A stretch of 39,330 bases of DNA from positions 115,255 to 154,584 of the forward strand of contig NW_019091693.1 in the NCBI RefSeq assembly GCF_001949145.1, given 5' to 3'. Shown in pieces: positions 20,000-30,006 of the stretch; the stretch's first letter is position 1, and each line of letters begins with the position of its first letter. Source of the DNA: Acanthaster planci. Its lineage: Eukaryota; Echinodermata; Asteroidea; Valvatida; Acanthasteridae. The notes under the pieces were generated by a model that saw only the letters and a program-made list of their open reading frames with translations, made no database searches and was not told the origin of the DNA. Position numbers and translations under genes: made by a program.

Positions 20000-22300
20000 G
20001 TCAGAGGCTATTGCGGAAGTTTTGTTCGAAGAATATTATCAAGATACAAGACTACTCCCCTTCAGCGTCGCTAAATTTGCACATGGTTTCACGTTTACCA
20101 TGATATCTCCCTGCGCTCATTCCTTTCACTTCATCAAACTTCATAGCCCTGGAGGAGAAACAACAGTTTCTTAAAGACATCCTCGCACATTCGCACTCCC
20201 CAAGACACAAATCGATCGCCTACTGTCGTTCTCGTTCGTTTCTGATTCACACACCCTTTGAAAGTTGAAAATTGATTGAATGACTCTCAATCATTTTTTA
20301 TTGTGCTGCCAAGACAGAAAGTAACTGACGTTTGCGAAGCTCTCCGCAACATAAGGCATCGAGAGAAGCAATATCAAGACTTTGTTGAATTGACAGGTGA
20401 GAGAGAGAGAGACTTAAGACTTAATCTGCGTAGAGCAGAGTTGCTACATTGGGGATCAAATTTGTTGTAATTACGTAATAAAAATAAATTCGGCCAAATG
20501 CAAAACCTCATGTTAATTTGTATCTCTGTAGATGCTGAACAGCCTATTTTAGTCACCTTTTGCATCAGAGTTCACCCCGACCCAGGCAAAGAAAAATCTG
20601 AGTCGGTCCCTGGGGGAGTGCCATAGACATGTATACAAAAAAAAACTTGCCTGCGTCCCTGGATCGGTTGTTTAAATCCACAGTGTCTGGAATCTCCAGG
20701 CCAGTGATTTACGGCTGTAAGCTACCCAGAGAAAGCTGTTGGTGTCTCTTTGATGTGTTCAGCTAGCTGCTGACTCATTTCTGGGTATAGCTATTCAGTC
20801 CTTTGACCCCCCATGGGTCTGGGGTTGTGGCTTGGCTGAAAGACATGGACTGTTTGTAGTAAAACCTGAAGCCATTGTGTTTATATCCAGCTGTTTTGCC
20901 ATGACTGTTTCCTGATTCGGTTGTCCGTGGTCTATTACTGAAAGATGAAACAGCCGCACGGTGACAGCTTACTCCTTTTTTTTTCTTGACTGTTACTGAG
21001 AAATGAAACAGCTGTAGGATGAAAGCTTACTACTTTTTCCCATGCCTATTAGGGCGACACGGCCGTTTCACACTTAAAATAACACGCCCTCTGTTGGTCA
21101 AATCTAGCTAGCGCTTAAATCACATGATCACGCAGCTGCGTGCCTCATGCATTATGCATAGCGTCCTTTTGTTGCATTCGGGGATTTAAATGCCCCGCTG
21201 AAAAAGCAAAAGTTTGAGTGGTTTTTCCTAATGAATATTGAACATATGACCATATAAGGTTTTAAAAGCGCCAACGAAGCCGTGTACCAGGAACCGTCGT
21301 AATCTGTTGTGTACAGTGCCAGCATCTTGCACCTGTAATATACGGGACACCGCACTTACGGATGTATGGGATATCTCTGTGTGTCGTAATTTTCTCTGCG
21401 AAAAAAGTCACGTATTGAAGAGAAATAAAGTGGTTTTAGGATTGAATCAGTGATGTACTGACTGATTGGACATCATTCTTTGTATGATGTGAACAACAAA
21501 TGTAGGCCCGCATTATTTTGTACAAATTCCGTCATCAACTGAAGGTGTAAAATTCGTTTCGAGTCGCTGACACATGCATGGCGTGTCGATCGTGCAGCAC
21601 ATGTGGACACTTACAGACGTGATTCTAGATGGTCAGACGGAGGACTTTGAAGGTAAATATACAAATTAAATACTTTTTATGAGCATGAGCGTCCGATTTT
21701 CCTATGCTGTATAAACATAAAGCAATGCGATTCGGATATTGAAACATGAAACAGTTGTAGCGTGGGCTTGTTTTAACGCACTGACAAACACAAGAGTTGT
21801 TTACGACTGTTGTATGAAGATTTTACCCGAACTCGTCACATGCGGTACATACATTTGCAAATGATGTAGTAGGCCTTTGATGTACAATGACTGTTCCTCT
21901 AATTTTGTACCGTGAAACTTGGCTTTAATTTTCGAAGGAAACATAAAGAGTACTTTATTACCTTTTACGCATTTATCTGTGTTTATTCATATACAAGACA
22001 AATGTACATTTTCAATGAAATTTTGTGACCTTTTAATTTATACTCTTGGGCTGTCATGGCTGCCAGGATAAGAAGTGAAATTGCAGTTCTGCAGTCACGT
22101 GTTTACATGGTCAACCTATGTAGGCAGGGGTATGTTATTTTATTTAGATATGGACCATTATTTAAAAACAACAATAACCATTTCAAAAATCACGAATTTA
22201 ATGTTTACCCTACTACTTGAGACTGCAAAATGAATAAAAAGATCCTGCGTTTCCCAACCCACAGAAAATCTCCTTTTGGCCGTTCGCACTCCCAGGCTGA
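20000..22300. other. Intergenic stretch, no supported gene
   Basis: Only short frames without domain signal, including a 64-codon one at 20276-20470. It lies downstream of RAG1-like copy 1 and would hold its 3' flank; no clear transposon terminus was recognised. Confidence 0.4.
20935..21033 (+). repeat. Imperfect 58-bp tandem duplication
   Basis: TTACTGAAAGATGAAACAGC ... CAGCTTACTCC at 20935-20975 recurs as TTACTGAGAAATGAAACAGC ... AAGCTTACTAC at 20993-21033, offset 58 bases. Confidence 0.6.
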
Positions 22301-22315
22301 ATGGGTGACATTATC

Positions 22316-22400
22316 GCCAGAACACTGCATGCACAGTGTACATGTACATGCATACATACAGCACATACATGTAATACATGCGATACTGCATGTAAAGTGT
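22316..22400. repeat. ACATGTAC-rich low-complexity tract
   Basis: Alternating CATG/GTAC words (GTACATGTACATGCATACAT) form self-complementary tracts. Similar tracts occur near 35150-35290 and 38520-38720. Confidence 0.6.
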
Positions 22401-22475
22401 GCAACCAATAAAACAAACAAAGGGAAGTATTGTGAAATCAATCCAATTACATGTATAACATGTAAATAAAGTTAA

Positions 22476-22849
22476 CTATGACAAGGTTTGGCTCGACTTT
22501 AAGAAATGTGGTGGTCCACTCGTTTCACGTTTTAGTGCAGTGTATTGCTTTCTTATTGTGTTTTCAGGTATTGGAAGGTTCCTTCCAACTTCAGGAGTTG
22601 TGGCAACATGATGGCGGCGCATAATGGCCATGAGCTTCTGCAGTTCTCCCCTCATCCCTTGTACAACCCTCCCGGTACGGTTGAATTCTGTATGTATCAG
22701 TTCCCCCCCTTGTTCATTTAGTAACCCAAACCCCACTTTGGATCTAGTTAATTGCTCAACTGCATGATCTTCCAGCAGGTGAAGTTTCGGAGTAATTAGA
22801 TCTGGGAAAAGCTGTCTGTAGGCTGCCATGAAGTCCCTTATACTTGTCT
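22476..22849 (-). CDS. RAG1-like copy 1, exon J: HxxxxH and catalytic Glu
   Basis: Reads FPDLITPKLHLLEDHAVEQL, then KVGFGLLNEQGGELIHTEFN and LQKLMAIMRRHH, ending at the TAG at 22476-22478. H-x4-H aligns with RAG1 H937/H942 (YFHKTLAH), and the Glu-rich block with SEGNESGNKLFRR (E962). The 40-residue C-terminal tail is basic and unlike RAG1. Confidence 0.82.
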
Positions 22850-22972
22850 CTGTAAACAGAATTGCAAAACAATAAGGAATGTTTAATGTTTCTAAATAGT
22901 GAAAGCAGGAAATTTATGAGGTAAGAATTTCTGCATTTTTTCTGGTGAAACAACTTTGATTTGTGTACATAC

Positions 22973-23183
22973 CAATGCAGTTTATCTGCTGTTGCGTTAC
23001 TGCAGAGCTGTGGTTTATGCCCTTATGAACATCGGCAAACTTCATGAAGAGCTCCTGGAAGTGTACTCCAATGTGAGCAGCTTCACGTCGCAGTTTGTCA
23101 TGTGCTGCCAAGGGGATGTCATCTGTCAGGCTTTTCTCAGCCACCTCAAGGGGAACAGCGGTGAGTGCTTTTATAACAAGGGG
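22973..23183 (-). CDS. RAG1-like copy 1, exon I
   Basis: Acceptor TTGAACAG; reads PLVIKALTAVPLEVAEKSLT ... FQELFMKFADVHKGIN ... INCI and ends in phase 1 before GTATGT. A helical segment between the YHGKAF and HxxxxH blocks. Confidence 0.72.
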
Positions 23184-23320
23184 CTGTTCAATGGAAACAG
23201 AACCAATGGTGTTTTTCATGCAGTTACTGTGCAGTTCATGTGAGTAACATTATGCTGGCATTTGATAGCATCAAAGAACATGCTAATACATATCAAAACT
23301 TTAAGATAATCTCATATTAC

Positions 23321-23467
23321 CTCGCAGCACTTGTGGACATGATTGCCAACGAAGGCTTTTCCATGGTAAGCTTGTCTCTGCACTCGATGTTGCTGAAGAA
23401 TGGTGTCCAAAGAACTTGCAATTGGTCCAGTGGCAAATGGAAGTTCCACTGTTTTAGCCTCTTTCTC
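23321..23467 (-). CDS. RAG1-like copy 1, exon H
   Basis: Reads EKEAKTVELPFATGPIASSL ... QRQAYHGKAFVGNHVHKCCE. The YHGKAFVGNH block is a hallmark of this family and corresponds to RAG1 RMNGNFARKLM by order. Donor GTAATA. Confidence 0.75.
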
Positions 23468-23559
23468 CTATTGAATGATATGAATGTAACGTGTTAATGT
23501 GAAACACGGTCTTTTTGGGGTAGTCATTTTCAGGGTACAGATTGATTTTCTTTCTTTAC

Positions 23560-23895
23560 CAGTCTTGAAATCTCAACTTGAAGTCGGAAGGCCTTGTTTG
23601 CTATCTCGAGGAAAGCACCATCCATGTCTTCTTTTGTAGTCCGAAGCACATGTAGGGGTAGTTCATCTTCAGCATCAATCAGCTGTAATCGTTTCTCCTC
23701 GAGGTCTTTCTGGATTTTTTGTTGTCGCTCTATTTCATTACGGATGCGATAGTCAAAGTAATTTTTCTGCTCTTGGCCCTCTGTTGCCACACGAACCTGA
23801 AATAACTGCATGTCCACTCTGTGACAAGCACTTTCAAAAGCATCGAACAATTTCTTGAAGACACCAAGCGAAATATGCAGTGTTGGCAGGATGAC
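23560..23895 (-). CDS. RAG1-like copy 1, exon G: LHISLG and charged coiled coil
   Basis: Reads VILPTLHISLGVFKKLFDAF, matching RAG1 around SIDALHCDIGNAAEFYKIF. A long charged helix (RNEIERQQKIQKDLEEKRLQ) follows, then NKAFRLQVEISRL. Phase 0 on both sides. Confidence 0.78.
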
Positions 23896-23992
23896 CTAAG
23901 TATGACAGCAAAAATTAAATGTTTTTAAACAAAAGAGAACAAAAATAACATGCTCTTGAACATTCTGTACAATGTTACCTCCAATAACTTAC

Positions 23993-24198
23993 ATGGTCAA
24001 TAGCAATCGGCATAAGAGGACGGTGAACAATGCTACAAGAAACATCCTTAGCACGATGCTGGTTTCCTCCATCTTGCAGGAAGCGATCGTAGTTGGCTTC
24101 AATTGATTCGATTGTACGTGATGGATATGCATCTCTCTCTGTCCAAGACTCATTCATTTGTGCTTTGCTAGCTGTACAGTACAAACAGCAGTGGCGAG
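23993..24198 (-). CDS. RAG1-like copy 1, exon F: CxxC zinc pair
   Basis: Starts TRHCCLYCTASKAQMN, aligning with RAG1 VYICTLCDTTR (C727/C730). At the start position homologous to copy 2 the acceptor reads TTTTGCCCAA (plus-strand TT at 24199-24200) instead of ending AG, consistent with a G-to-A loss. Ends IAIDH before GTAAGT. Confidence 0.75.
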
Positions 24199-24421
24199 TT
24201 GGGCAAAATGTAAAAGGCAAACTTTTAGTTAATGCATGTATTTAAAGATTTTCTCATTCTATGGTTTCCGTTCTGCAGACCAGCTGCTGTCAATCTGAGG
24301 AAGTGAACCAGCACGTCAAGATGAAATCTTGTTGAGAATATGTATATGTACGTTGAATGAGGTCAGTCAATAAAATATTGTTTGGATTACCAATGCTTCA
24401 CTCTTCCTTGCTTAAACTTAC

Positions 24422-24498
24422 CATTACATCCACATATGCCATACAACTTGGTCAGTAATTCATAGTCACCGAAGCAGAACAAGCGAATTGACCGCTGT
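24422..24498 (-). CDS. RAG1-like copy 1, exon E: second catalytic Asp
   Basis: Encodes RSIRLFCFGDYELLTKLYGI then CGCN. Aligns with RAG1 [20 protein letters not shown], placing this Asp at RAG1 D708. Phase 2 in, phase 1 out, as in copy 2. Confidence 0.8.
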
Positions 24499-24704
24499 CT
24501 AAAGAGTGAAAGATAAGTGGCAAATTCAAACACAAAAATTAGCGACTGTGTATTTACATATTGTTGCGCATGAAGTCAATTTGAAACACACACATTATTT
24601 CTCATATTCTAAAATCGAAAAAAGAGCTGTGTGTATGTATGTGCTGTATATTATACTAAACTTTCATTGCACCACAATTTTTATAAAAACTAAAACCAGC
24701 TCAC

Positions 24705-24955
24705 TGCCACTTTGCAGATCCCAGTTTTGCAATCTGTTGGAAGGTTGGAGGGAGGACCCGTTGGATGTTCGGCAGGGAGTCTTTCGCCTCAAAGCAGGCA
24801 AACACCACAGTGTTTCGAAGGGAGTTTGGGTGCTCAACGTTGACAATTTGGAATGCCATTTTGAAGGAAGAGCCACCCTTATCCCCCCCCCCCCGACTTT
24901 TATCCATACTTCATCCTCAGGAATAACTCCCCCATGCCACGTCAGAGTACCATTT
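24705..24955 (-). CDS. RAG1-like copy 1, exon D: first catalytic Asp, frameshifted
   Basis: Reads NGTLTWHGGVIPEDEVWIKV, then a 12-G run, then DKGGSSFKMAFQIVN ... NTVVFACFEAKDSL. The run needs a length of 1 modulo 3 (copy 2 has GGAGGAGAC here) but is 0 modulo 3, so the frame breaks exactly at GGD. Could be polymerase slippage, an assembly error, or true decay. Confidence 0.78.
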
Positions 24956-25149
24956 CTGTTGGAAGAGACATTGACGAGCCCTGATTAATGCATATTTTAT
25001 GTTAACTCATCTGTTTTTGGAACAGCTATAGGCTGTCAAAAATTTAAGTGTTTTTCCCCTTCAGATAGCAGACACCAGGTGTCTCTTTGCTGATTTTACT
25101 TATAAGGCAAAATCTTTTTCATGCTTGTGCACAGTTATTAACCTCTTAC

Positions 25150-25365
25150 CGTTGGTGTCGATCCAAATAATCCAATACCATCTCTGTGAGGTCTCCAACA
25201 AAAGCAAAGGGAACAGGTCTTGTAGAGAGACCGTTTACTCCATCAGCCTTATCACTGGTGAAAAGGAGTTCAGCCGTTTCCCCTTGAAGGTAGTCCTTAA
25301 GAAGGTGCTTCTGTTCAGTCCTCAAAGTTCTTTCTGATGGCAGACATTTTGAGTCATTCAGGTAC
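25150..25365 (-). CDS. RAG1-like copy 1, exon C (pre-core)
   Basis: Begins YLNDSKCLPSERTLRTEQK and ends DLTEMVLDYLDRHQR. Phase 2 on both sides, as in copy 2. It contains the FTSDKADG/RPVPFAFV block shared with copy 2 (FHSDKACG/RDVPFVHV). By position it corresponds to the stretch before RAG1 D600. Confidence 0.78.
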
Positions 25366-25573
25366 CTGTAAATAAACAACACACTGGAAAAATTGAAATT
25401 GTTTCCACTACAACCGAAGTCTGTAAACAGTAAATGATAAGTGTAGGCTTGCCCTCAACACCCCCCCCCAAAAAAAACAAGTCTTCAGGATTGAACATGT
25501 GATTTTCACACAATATGCAGTATCACTTATTGGATTGGATTCCCACCACTGTTACATGTATCTCGTACTGTAC

Positions 25574-25743
25574 CTTCTCAATTTCCTAAGCTGAGTCCAA
25601 GCCAGTTTGCAGTCTCGCATCATAATGAGGGAAGTTTCTGCTGATAATGGCCGAGTCTTTGTGCCAGCATCAGTGGATTCCATACGATCAGAGGGTACAG
25701 TTGACTTCTTTGTGTTACTTGTATATGTGCAGGCTGTTTAAAA
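25574..25743 (-). CDS. RAG1-like copy 1, exon B (linker)
   Basis: Acceptor AACAG before CCTGCACAT; donor AG before GTACAG. The conserved end is LIMMRDCKLAWTQLRKLRR, matching AMMRDCQLAWEQLRKIKR in copy 2. Entering in phase 0 as copy 2 does, the reading must shift frame once near 25710 to reach that block. Confidence 0.65.
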
Positions 25744-26027
25744 GATAGTAAAATTGCATTGGCCAGTTTGATCCATGTTACATGTGAAATATTTAACAGA
25801 TACATCTCCCTTTGTAATAAGAATGTATTTTAACTAATGAATTGATCTACTGTGTTTAGTATTTATGCAATTAGGTCCTGTGGTTATTTAATTCACTATT
25901 TCAATTATCATCAAATTTGCAGTCGTGATGAAGCTTCACTCTTATTGTACATGTACTGGCATGTTTTAAATAACTTAGATTGGTTTTATAATAAAGTTAA
26001 AGTTTTATCATGAAATGAAAATCTTAC

Positions 26028-26531
26028 CCGACCACCAGTTGTTATTGCAGTTGCACGATTTAGCTTGAGCCAAGTCCACTTGTCAGCAACATCTTCAACA
26101 ATTTTCGGTATGGGGTCTCCATGCTTGTGGCAGTTGGTCAGGTCTTTCAGTACTTTTGCAGCTTCAGCAATTTTTTCTGTTTCAGATTCATTCGATTGAA
26201 TTTGTGCTGCCTTGACGATTGTGAACTTTGGAATAAGTGGATTAATTGGACCGCATGCATGATTGATGACCTCTTCCAATTTTCCAATTTTTTGGCACTT
26301 GCTACAAATAACCAGCAGGTTGTCGAGTTGTACTGTCAGTACGAAGGGACTCTTTGTGATTTGTTCGTACTTTGTGTCAGCCTTGCACACTGGACACGGC
26401 AAACTTGATATGCCACGCTTGAATGTATGCTGGAAGTATGAAGTCGGGCAGACTGCACAGAAATTGTGCTCACAGGGGGTCTGAACGCATGGTCTGCGCA
26501 AAATACATTGGCAGATACAACATATGAAAAT
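26028..26531 (-). CDS. RAG1-like copy 1, exon A: RING and zinc finger
   Basis: The RING reads CCICQCIL ... TPCEHNFCAVC ... CPVC (about 26522 down to 26385), a C3HC4 pattern matching the RAG1 RING, an E3 ubiquitin ligase and dimer module. A second finger, ICSKC ... VINHAC, sits where RAG1 has its C2H2 finger after the RING. The exon ends phase 0 at TTGGR before GTAAGA. Its 5' side merges with the Ngaro hydrolase in one open frame, so the true start is unknown. Confidence 0.82.
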
Positions 26532-27016
26532 GCTCCCCTCTCGCCAAATAACACCCCCATGAGCATTTTGAAATAATGAATGAACGTGCGCGTTCAGCGA
26601 ACGTCGCATACGCTGAAGGGAACTCTGCTTTAGGGCGTGAGGGTGTGTCTGCCGGGGCAGAAACTCGGAATAAAAATTGACAGTATGCGGCAGTGCTTCT
26701 CTGGTCAAATTGATGCACTGCCGTGCTGTTGTGTACAAGCCCCAGGTCGTTGGCGCCAAACTGCAGCATGATGGCGTCAGGTAAGATCAGAACTACTGAC
26801 CAGGCTTCCAACAGGAAATCGGAGAACTGGAACATCTGGAGTCTTCGCCGTCCCATCCAGTGGATCTAGCCAGCTGACTAAGACGCTCTCCCCAGGGCGA
26901 TAACCCCGCCACACGAGTATACCAGCACACAAACAGCCGTCCCCAATGACCCACACAGTTGGCTTGGCAGGGCCAATTCCTGCAAGAAAAATGAAAAGAA
27001 AATCGGAACAAAACAC
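26532..27016 (-). pseudogene. SGNH hydrolase-like domain of the Ngaro element
   Basis: TVWVIGDGCLCAGILVWRGY supplies a block I-like GDG. A second frame gives LPDAIMLQFGANDLGLVHNS, with the G-x-N-D block III. A third frame ends SLFQNAHGGVIWREGS, the usual C-terminal block. SGNH hydrolases are esterase-type enzymes; their role in retroelements is not settled. The domain is cut at WREGS, where the RAG1-like RING begins. Confidence 0.65.
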
Positions 27017-27027
27017 GACCTAAGTAC

Positions 27028-27960
27028 TTAAGCTAATACAACATGTAGCGTTCCACGAAAAGTAGCTGGGGGAATCTGAATGTAACGTCGGTAAGCCCCG
27101 GACTTCCAACGCCCCAAAATTTTAACATCATCCTCAGACACACCTGCAATAGCCGCAGACGTAACTGCCCCTATGCGAAAAGAATGAGAAGTAAATCTGG
27201 CGTCGTAAAGCCCTATAAACTCAAGGGCACGACGGAGTACCACGACAAATTGGTAACGCGTGACAGGACGCCCATCGAAATGTGACAAAAACGGGCTATG
27301 GGGGATGCGAACAGGCAAGATAGGACAAAGTCGCCCGGACGGGGCACATCATGTGCCGGCTATGCGCTGCTGGGATGGAACCTACATAACCATGGCCATA
27401 TTGATCTTCTTTCGAGTGACGTAGGATAAGTTCGACCCTTAAAGGGGAGTCTTTAACGGTAACAACGGGCTAGAAAATTGGTGAGATTGGGCAGTAAATT
27501 CCCCAAATCGAAGGAACCAAAAAACGCAAATAAGGAAGCTGCTCGGAAAAACTGAGCATCGAAATTACTAACGCAAACGGCCTGCAAGGCTGGGACTATA
27601 CGACATAAAATATCAGACTACTACGCCTACGACATCCTTCCACTAAACGTTTAACCAGAAAATGCTTAGTTAAATCAGGATAACTTATTAACTGCAAATT
27701 GGAGGAAGCCCCCGAGACGTAAGAGGTGATCGTTGTGGGGCATACCCAGATACCGACAAAATGCAATAAATCGAACTATCTGAAGCAGGGAGGGGGAGCG
27801 GCGTCGAAACCATGGGTTAGACTAAACCGTTGAAAAAGATGCCAAGCCCTCTCATAAGACAAGTTTGTGCGGGGGCCACCGCGTCATGAAAAAGACTCTG
27901 GACCTCTAACTGAAAACACTCCACCGGTTGTCAGGCAAGGGGGTCATATTGCGGTCTGCA
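27028..27960 (-). pseudogene. Ngaro/DIRS tyrosine recombinase
   Basis: The C-terminal half is one clean frame (27318-27028): HSPFLSHFDGRPVTRYQFVV, then the active-site block FTSHSFRIGAVTSAAIAG (H-x-x-R) and ILGRWKSGAYRRYIQI, whose Tyr is the expected nucleophile. The N-terminal half (to about 27960) is only traceable as scattered pieces, such as VRFIAFCRYLGMPHND, between stops. Confidence 0.82.
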
Positions 27961-27983
27961 GTGGATATTATATGTGAGACATT

Positions 27984-29233
27984 TCACCACGAGGCGGCGC
28001 ACCAAATGCAACATAATTGACATTTAGACGTTTGTCTGTTGATGACACTAACTACAGCCTGATTTTTACACCAAAATGTCACACGTTTATTATGCAATTG
28101 GACAGCCCACTGCTGGACCGGTAGCACAATAGGGAACAACTCCAAGCAGGCAATATAGAAAGGCGCTGACTTTGTACATGCTTGGGCCACTAACTTCCCT
28201 TGACACCAGTGCGCAGCAAAGTAAGACCCAAACCAATTTCAGCAGAAGCATCTGTGTACATGTGCAACTGGTCACTAATGTATCGTACCGAATCTGGAAA
28301 CATTATCGTTGCGCTGAAATGTGACCAAAACTGCTAAAGTGATGCGAATTTTGTGTTGATGTTTGGAGATACCCGTAGCTAGATCATGCAAACGACGGTG
28401 AAAGGCCATACCAGGTCTTACCGCATTACAAACAAAATTGACACGACCTAGCAGGGACTTAAGATTGCGCAGCGTGATTTTCTTCTGATCGAGCACACTA
28501 ACAATCGTATTTTGTAAAGCAACTTGCTTATCAGTCGGGATTTGAATCTGTCGTGCCAACCGTATCGATCCCTAAACCCAGGAAAGTGAGGTTCGTAGCT
28601 GGACCTTCGTTTTTTTTCTTCCGCGATGGGTACCCTGAATCGACAAACTACTCTGAAAGATTGGAGGGAACGTGCGCACTCGTCATGACTAGCACAAACG
28701 AACAGGAAATCATCCAAATAATGCACAGTGTTAGGAGATTCGGCCACCTTACGAGTACAGTAATCACAGAAAATACTGAACCGCTCGAAAGTAACACAGG
28801 ATACAGCACAGCCCATAGGCATGCATTTATCGAAAACAAAAATAAAATTGGCCGTTATGGGGAAGACCAAGCATATCAAAATCGCTTGGATGGACGGGAA
28901 GTAAACGATATCCAACTTAGCCATCAGGGCACTGCCTGGTAAACCTGCCATCATAGTTATCGCCTCAATAAAACTAGTCTATGAAACGGTGGTGTCTGCG
29001 GGATCAATGAAATCATTCACCGATCTGCCGATAGGGGACGACAAATTATGGATTAACCGAAATTCAGCCAAAGTCTGTTTGGGCACCAGGCCCATAGGTG
29101 AACAACGGAAATGAGGAAGAGGCTGGGACAAAAACGGGCCAGCAACGCGACCCAAAGCAACTTCACGATCAATTTTTGACTGCAGAATGTTGGGATGTTT
29201 GCGAGCAACCCTGGTACTTGAATAGCCTACCAT
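27984..29233 (-). pseudogene. Ngaro/DIRS reverse transcriptase and RNase H
   Basis: Begins with SPMGLVPKQTLAEFRLIHNL and SVNDFIDPADTTVS. One in-frame TAG (about 28980, where a Tyr codon is expected) precedes LMAKLDI. A frame jump gives YRLLPVHPSDFDMLGLPHNG, then CMPMGCAVSCVTFERFS and the catalytic HYLDDFLF. Another jump in an A run is followed by SLLGRVNFVCNAVRPGMAFH. The RNase H part (28275-27990) retains AAHWCQGKLVAQACTK and ELFPIVLPVQQW. The enzyme is dead, but the order is diagnostic. Confidence 0.82.
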
Positions 29234-29308
29234 GAAACCGCGTAAAAACCTTCTTGCAAAATGTGGGAGTCCTGAGTGTTGGGGTAAGCCCGTAAAAAAG
29301 GGAGCATA

Positions 29309-30006
29309 CTACTTAGTTTTACTGGGGATGATGCCAGCTGCCAGCACCCGCGCTGTGTCGCGAGACTGTGAGTTTCCCCGACAACGGGTTGCAGGGTGGC
29401 CAAATGCCTTGCAGGTGGAGCAGCTATGCGGGAAGCTGCGACACAAGGGGCGATTGCACTGATTGCAAAATCGGACCAGGGGTTGGCGGCAGTGGAGGGG
29501 GCACGCTTACGTTGCTGGTACGGACTAAAATTATGCTGGTGCGAAACGGGCTCACCAAGCAGTACCAGCCAAAGTTCGGCATCAATAGTTGCCTAAGAGC
29601 GCGACGGCACACACGCCTGACGCAATCGAAACTGGATGTCGTACTCGCGCCAACCATACCCCACATAACGAAATGCTGCAGATCGAATACTGTCTGCGTA
29701 CTGCAGTAACGAACAAGCGTGGGTAGGATATCGCAACAAATACACAGATCCAAAAACTAGAAACGCTGACGTCCACTGTTCGATAGACATAATACGCGGA
29801 GCCTACTTATGCGGACGAATCTGCCAATGTGGGGACTCATTGGACCCGATTGTAAAACGCATCTCGTCAAAGGAATTATCCAAGCTCGTGCCGCGCGACG
29901 ACTTCAACAAGGTTCCGAATGCTACGTTCTCCCCCCTCCAAATTTTGTCTTTTAGATGTTGAGGAATCACGGCCCCGAGATCGTCACAGACGATTGTTAA
30001 AGCCAT
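29309..30006 (-). pseudogene. Ngaro/DIRS gag with CCCH-type zinc knuckle
   Basis: From 30006 the frame reads TIVCDDLGAVIPQHLKDKIW to a stop at 29803. A second frame, nearly adjacent, holds MSIEQWTSAFLVFGSVYLLR and YGWREYDIQFRL, the typical DIRS/Ngaro capsid-like block. The C-terminus in a third frame has the knuckle CNRPLCRSFPHSCSTCKAFG followed by HPATRC (C-x4-C-x4-H-x-C-x2-C-x4-H-x4-C) and ends at the TAG at 29309-29311. At least two disruptions separate the blocks. Confidence 0.75.

Larger units (their letters stand above)
22476..26531 (-). pseudogene. RAG1-like transposase, copy 1 (10 exons, RING + DDE)
   Basis: RAG1 is the catalytic subunit of V(D)J recombination and descends from a transposase. 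Ten exons (A-J) can be read on the minus strand with mostly consensus splice sites. Exon A: C3HC4 RING plus a second zinc finger, laid out as in RAG1. Exon D: first Asp in WIKVGG-D-KGG. Exon E: second Asp in CFGDYELL. Exon F: CCLYC zinc pair. Exon J: HLLEDH zinc pair and the Glu in NEQGGE. Spacings track vertebrate RAG1 (D708 to C727, H937-x4-H942, H942 to E959/E962) within one residue. Lesions: a G12 run at the first Asp, AA instead of AG before exon F, and a frame break in exon B. The 5' side is cut by Ngaro sequence. N-RAG-TP-like or another RAG1/Transib relative is the likely family; canonical RAG1L is possible but less likely. Confidence 0.82.
26532..30006 (-). mobile_element. Ngaro/DIRS-like tyrosine-recombinase retrotransposon, degenerate
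   Basis: These elements reverse-transcribe like LTR elements but integrate with a tyrosine recombinase. Order on the minus strand: gag with zinc knuckle, RT, RNase H, tyrosine recombinase, SGNH hydrolase-like domain. Every module carries stops or frameshifts. A recombinase followed by an SGNH hydrolase is a feature I recall for Ngaro elements. The 3' end runs straight into the RING of RAG1-like copy 1, so its terminal repeats are missing on that side; split repeats were not found on the other. Confidence 0.82.

Noticed and set aside
20276-20470. 64-codon plus-strand frame rich in Arg and Glu
   Set aside because: No domain, no splice context, no neighbour; indistinguishable from a chance ORF.
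22316-22345. CACTGCATGCACAGTG, containing the RSS heptamer CACAGTG about 130-150 bases past the end of RAG1-like copy 1
   Set aside because: No nonamer-like word lies at 12 or 23 bases, no partner is seen at the other side, and it sits in a CATG/GTAC simple tract that yields such words by chance.
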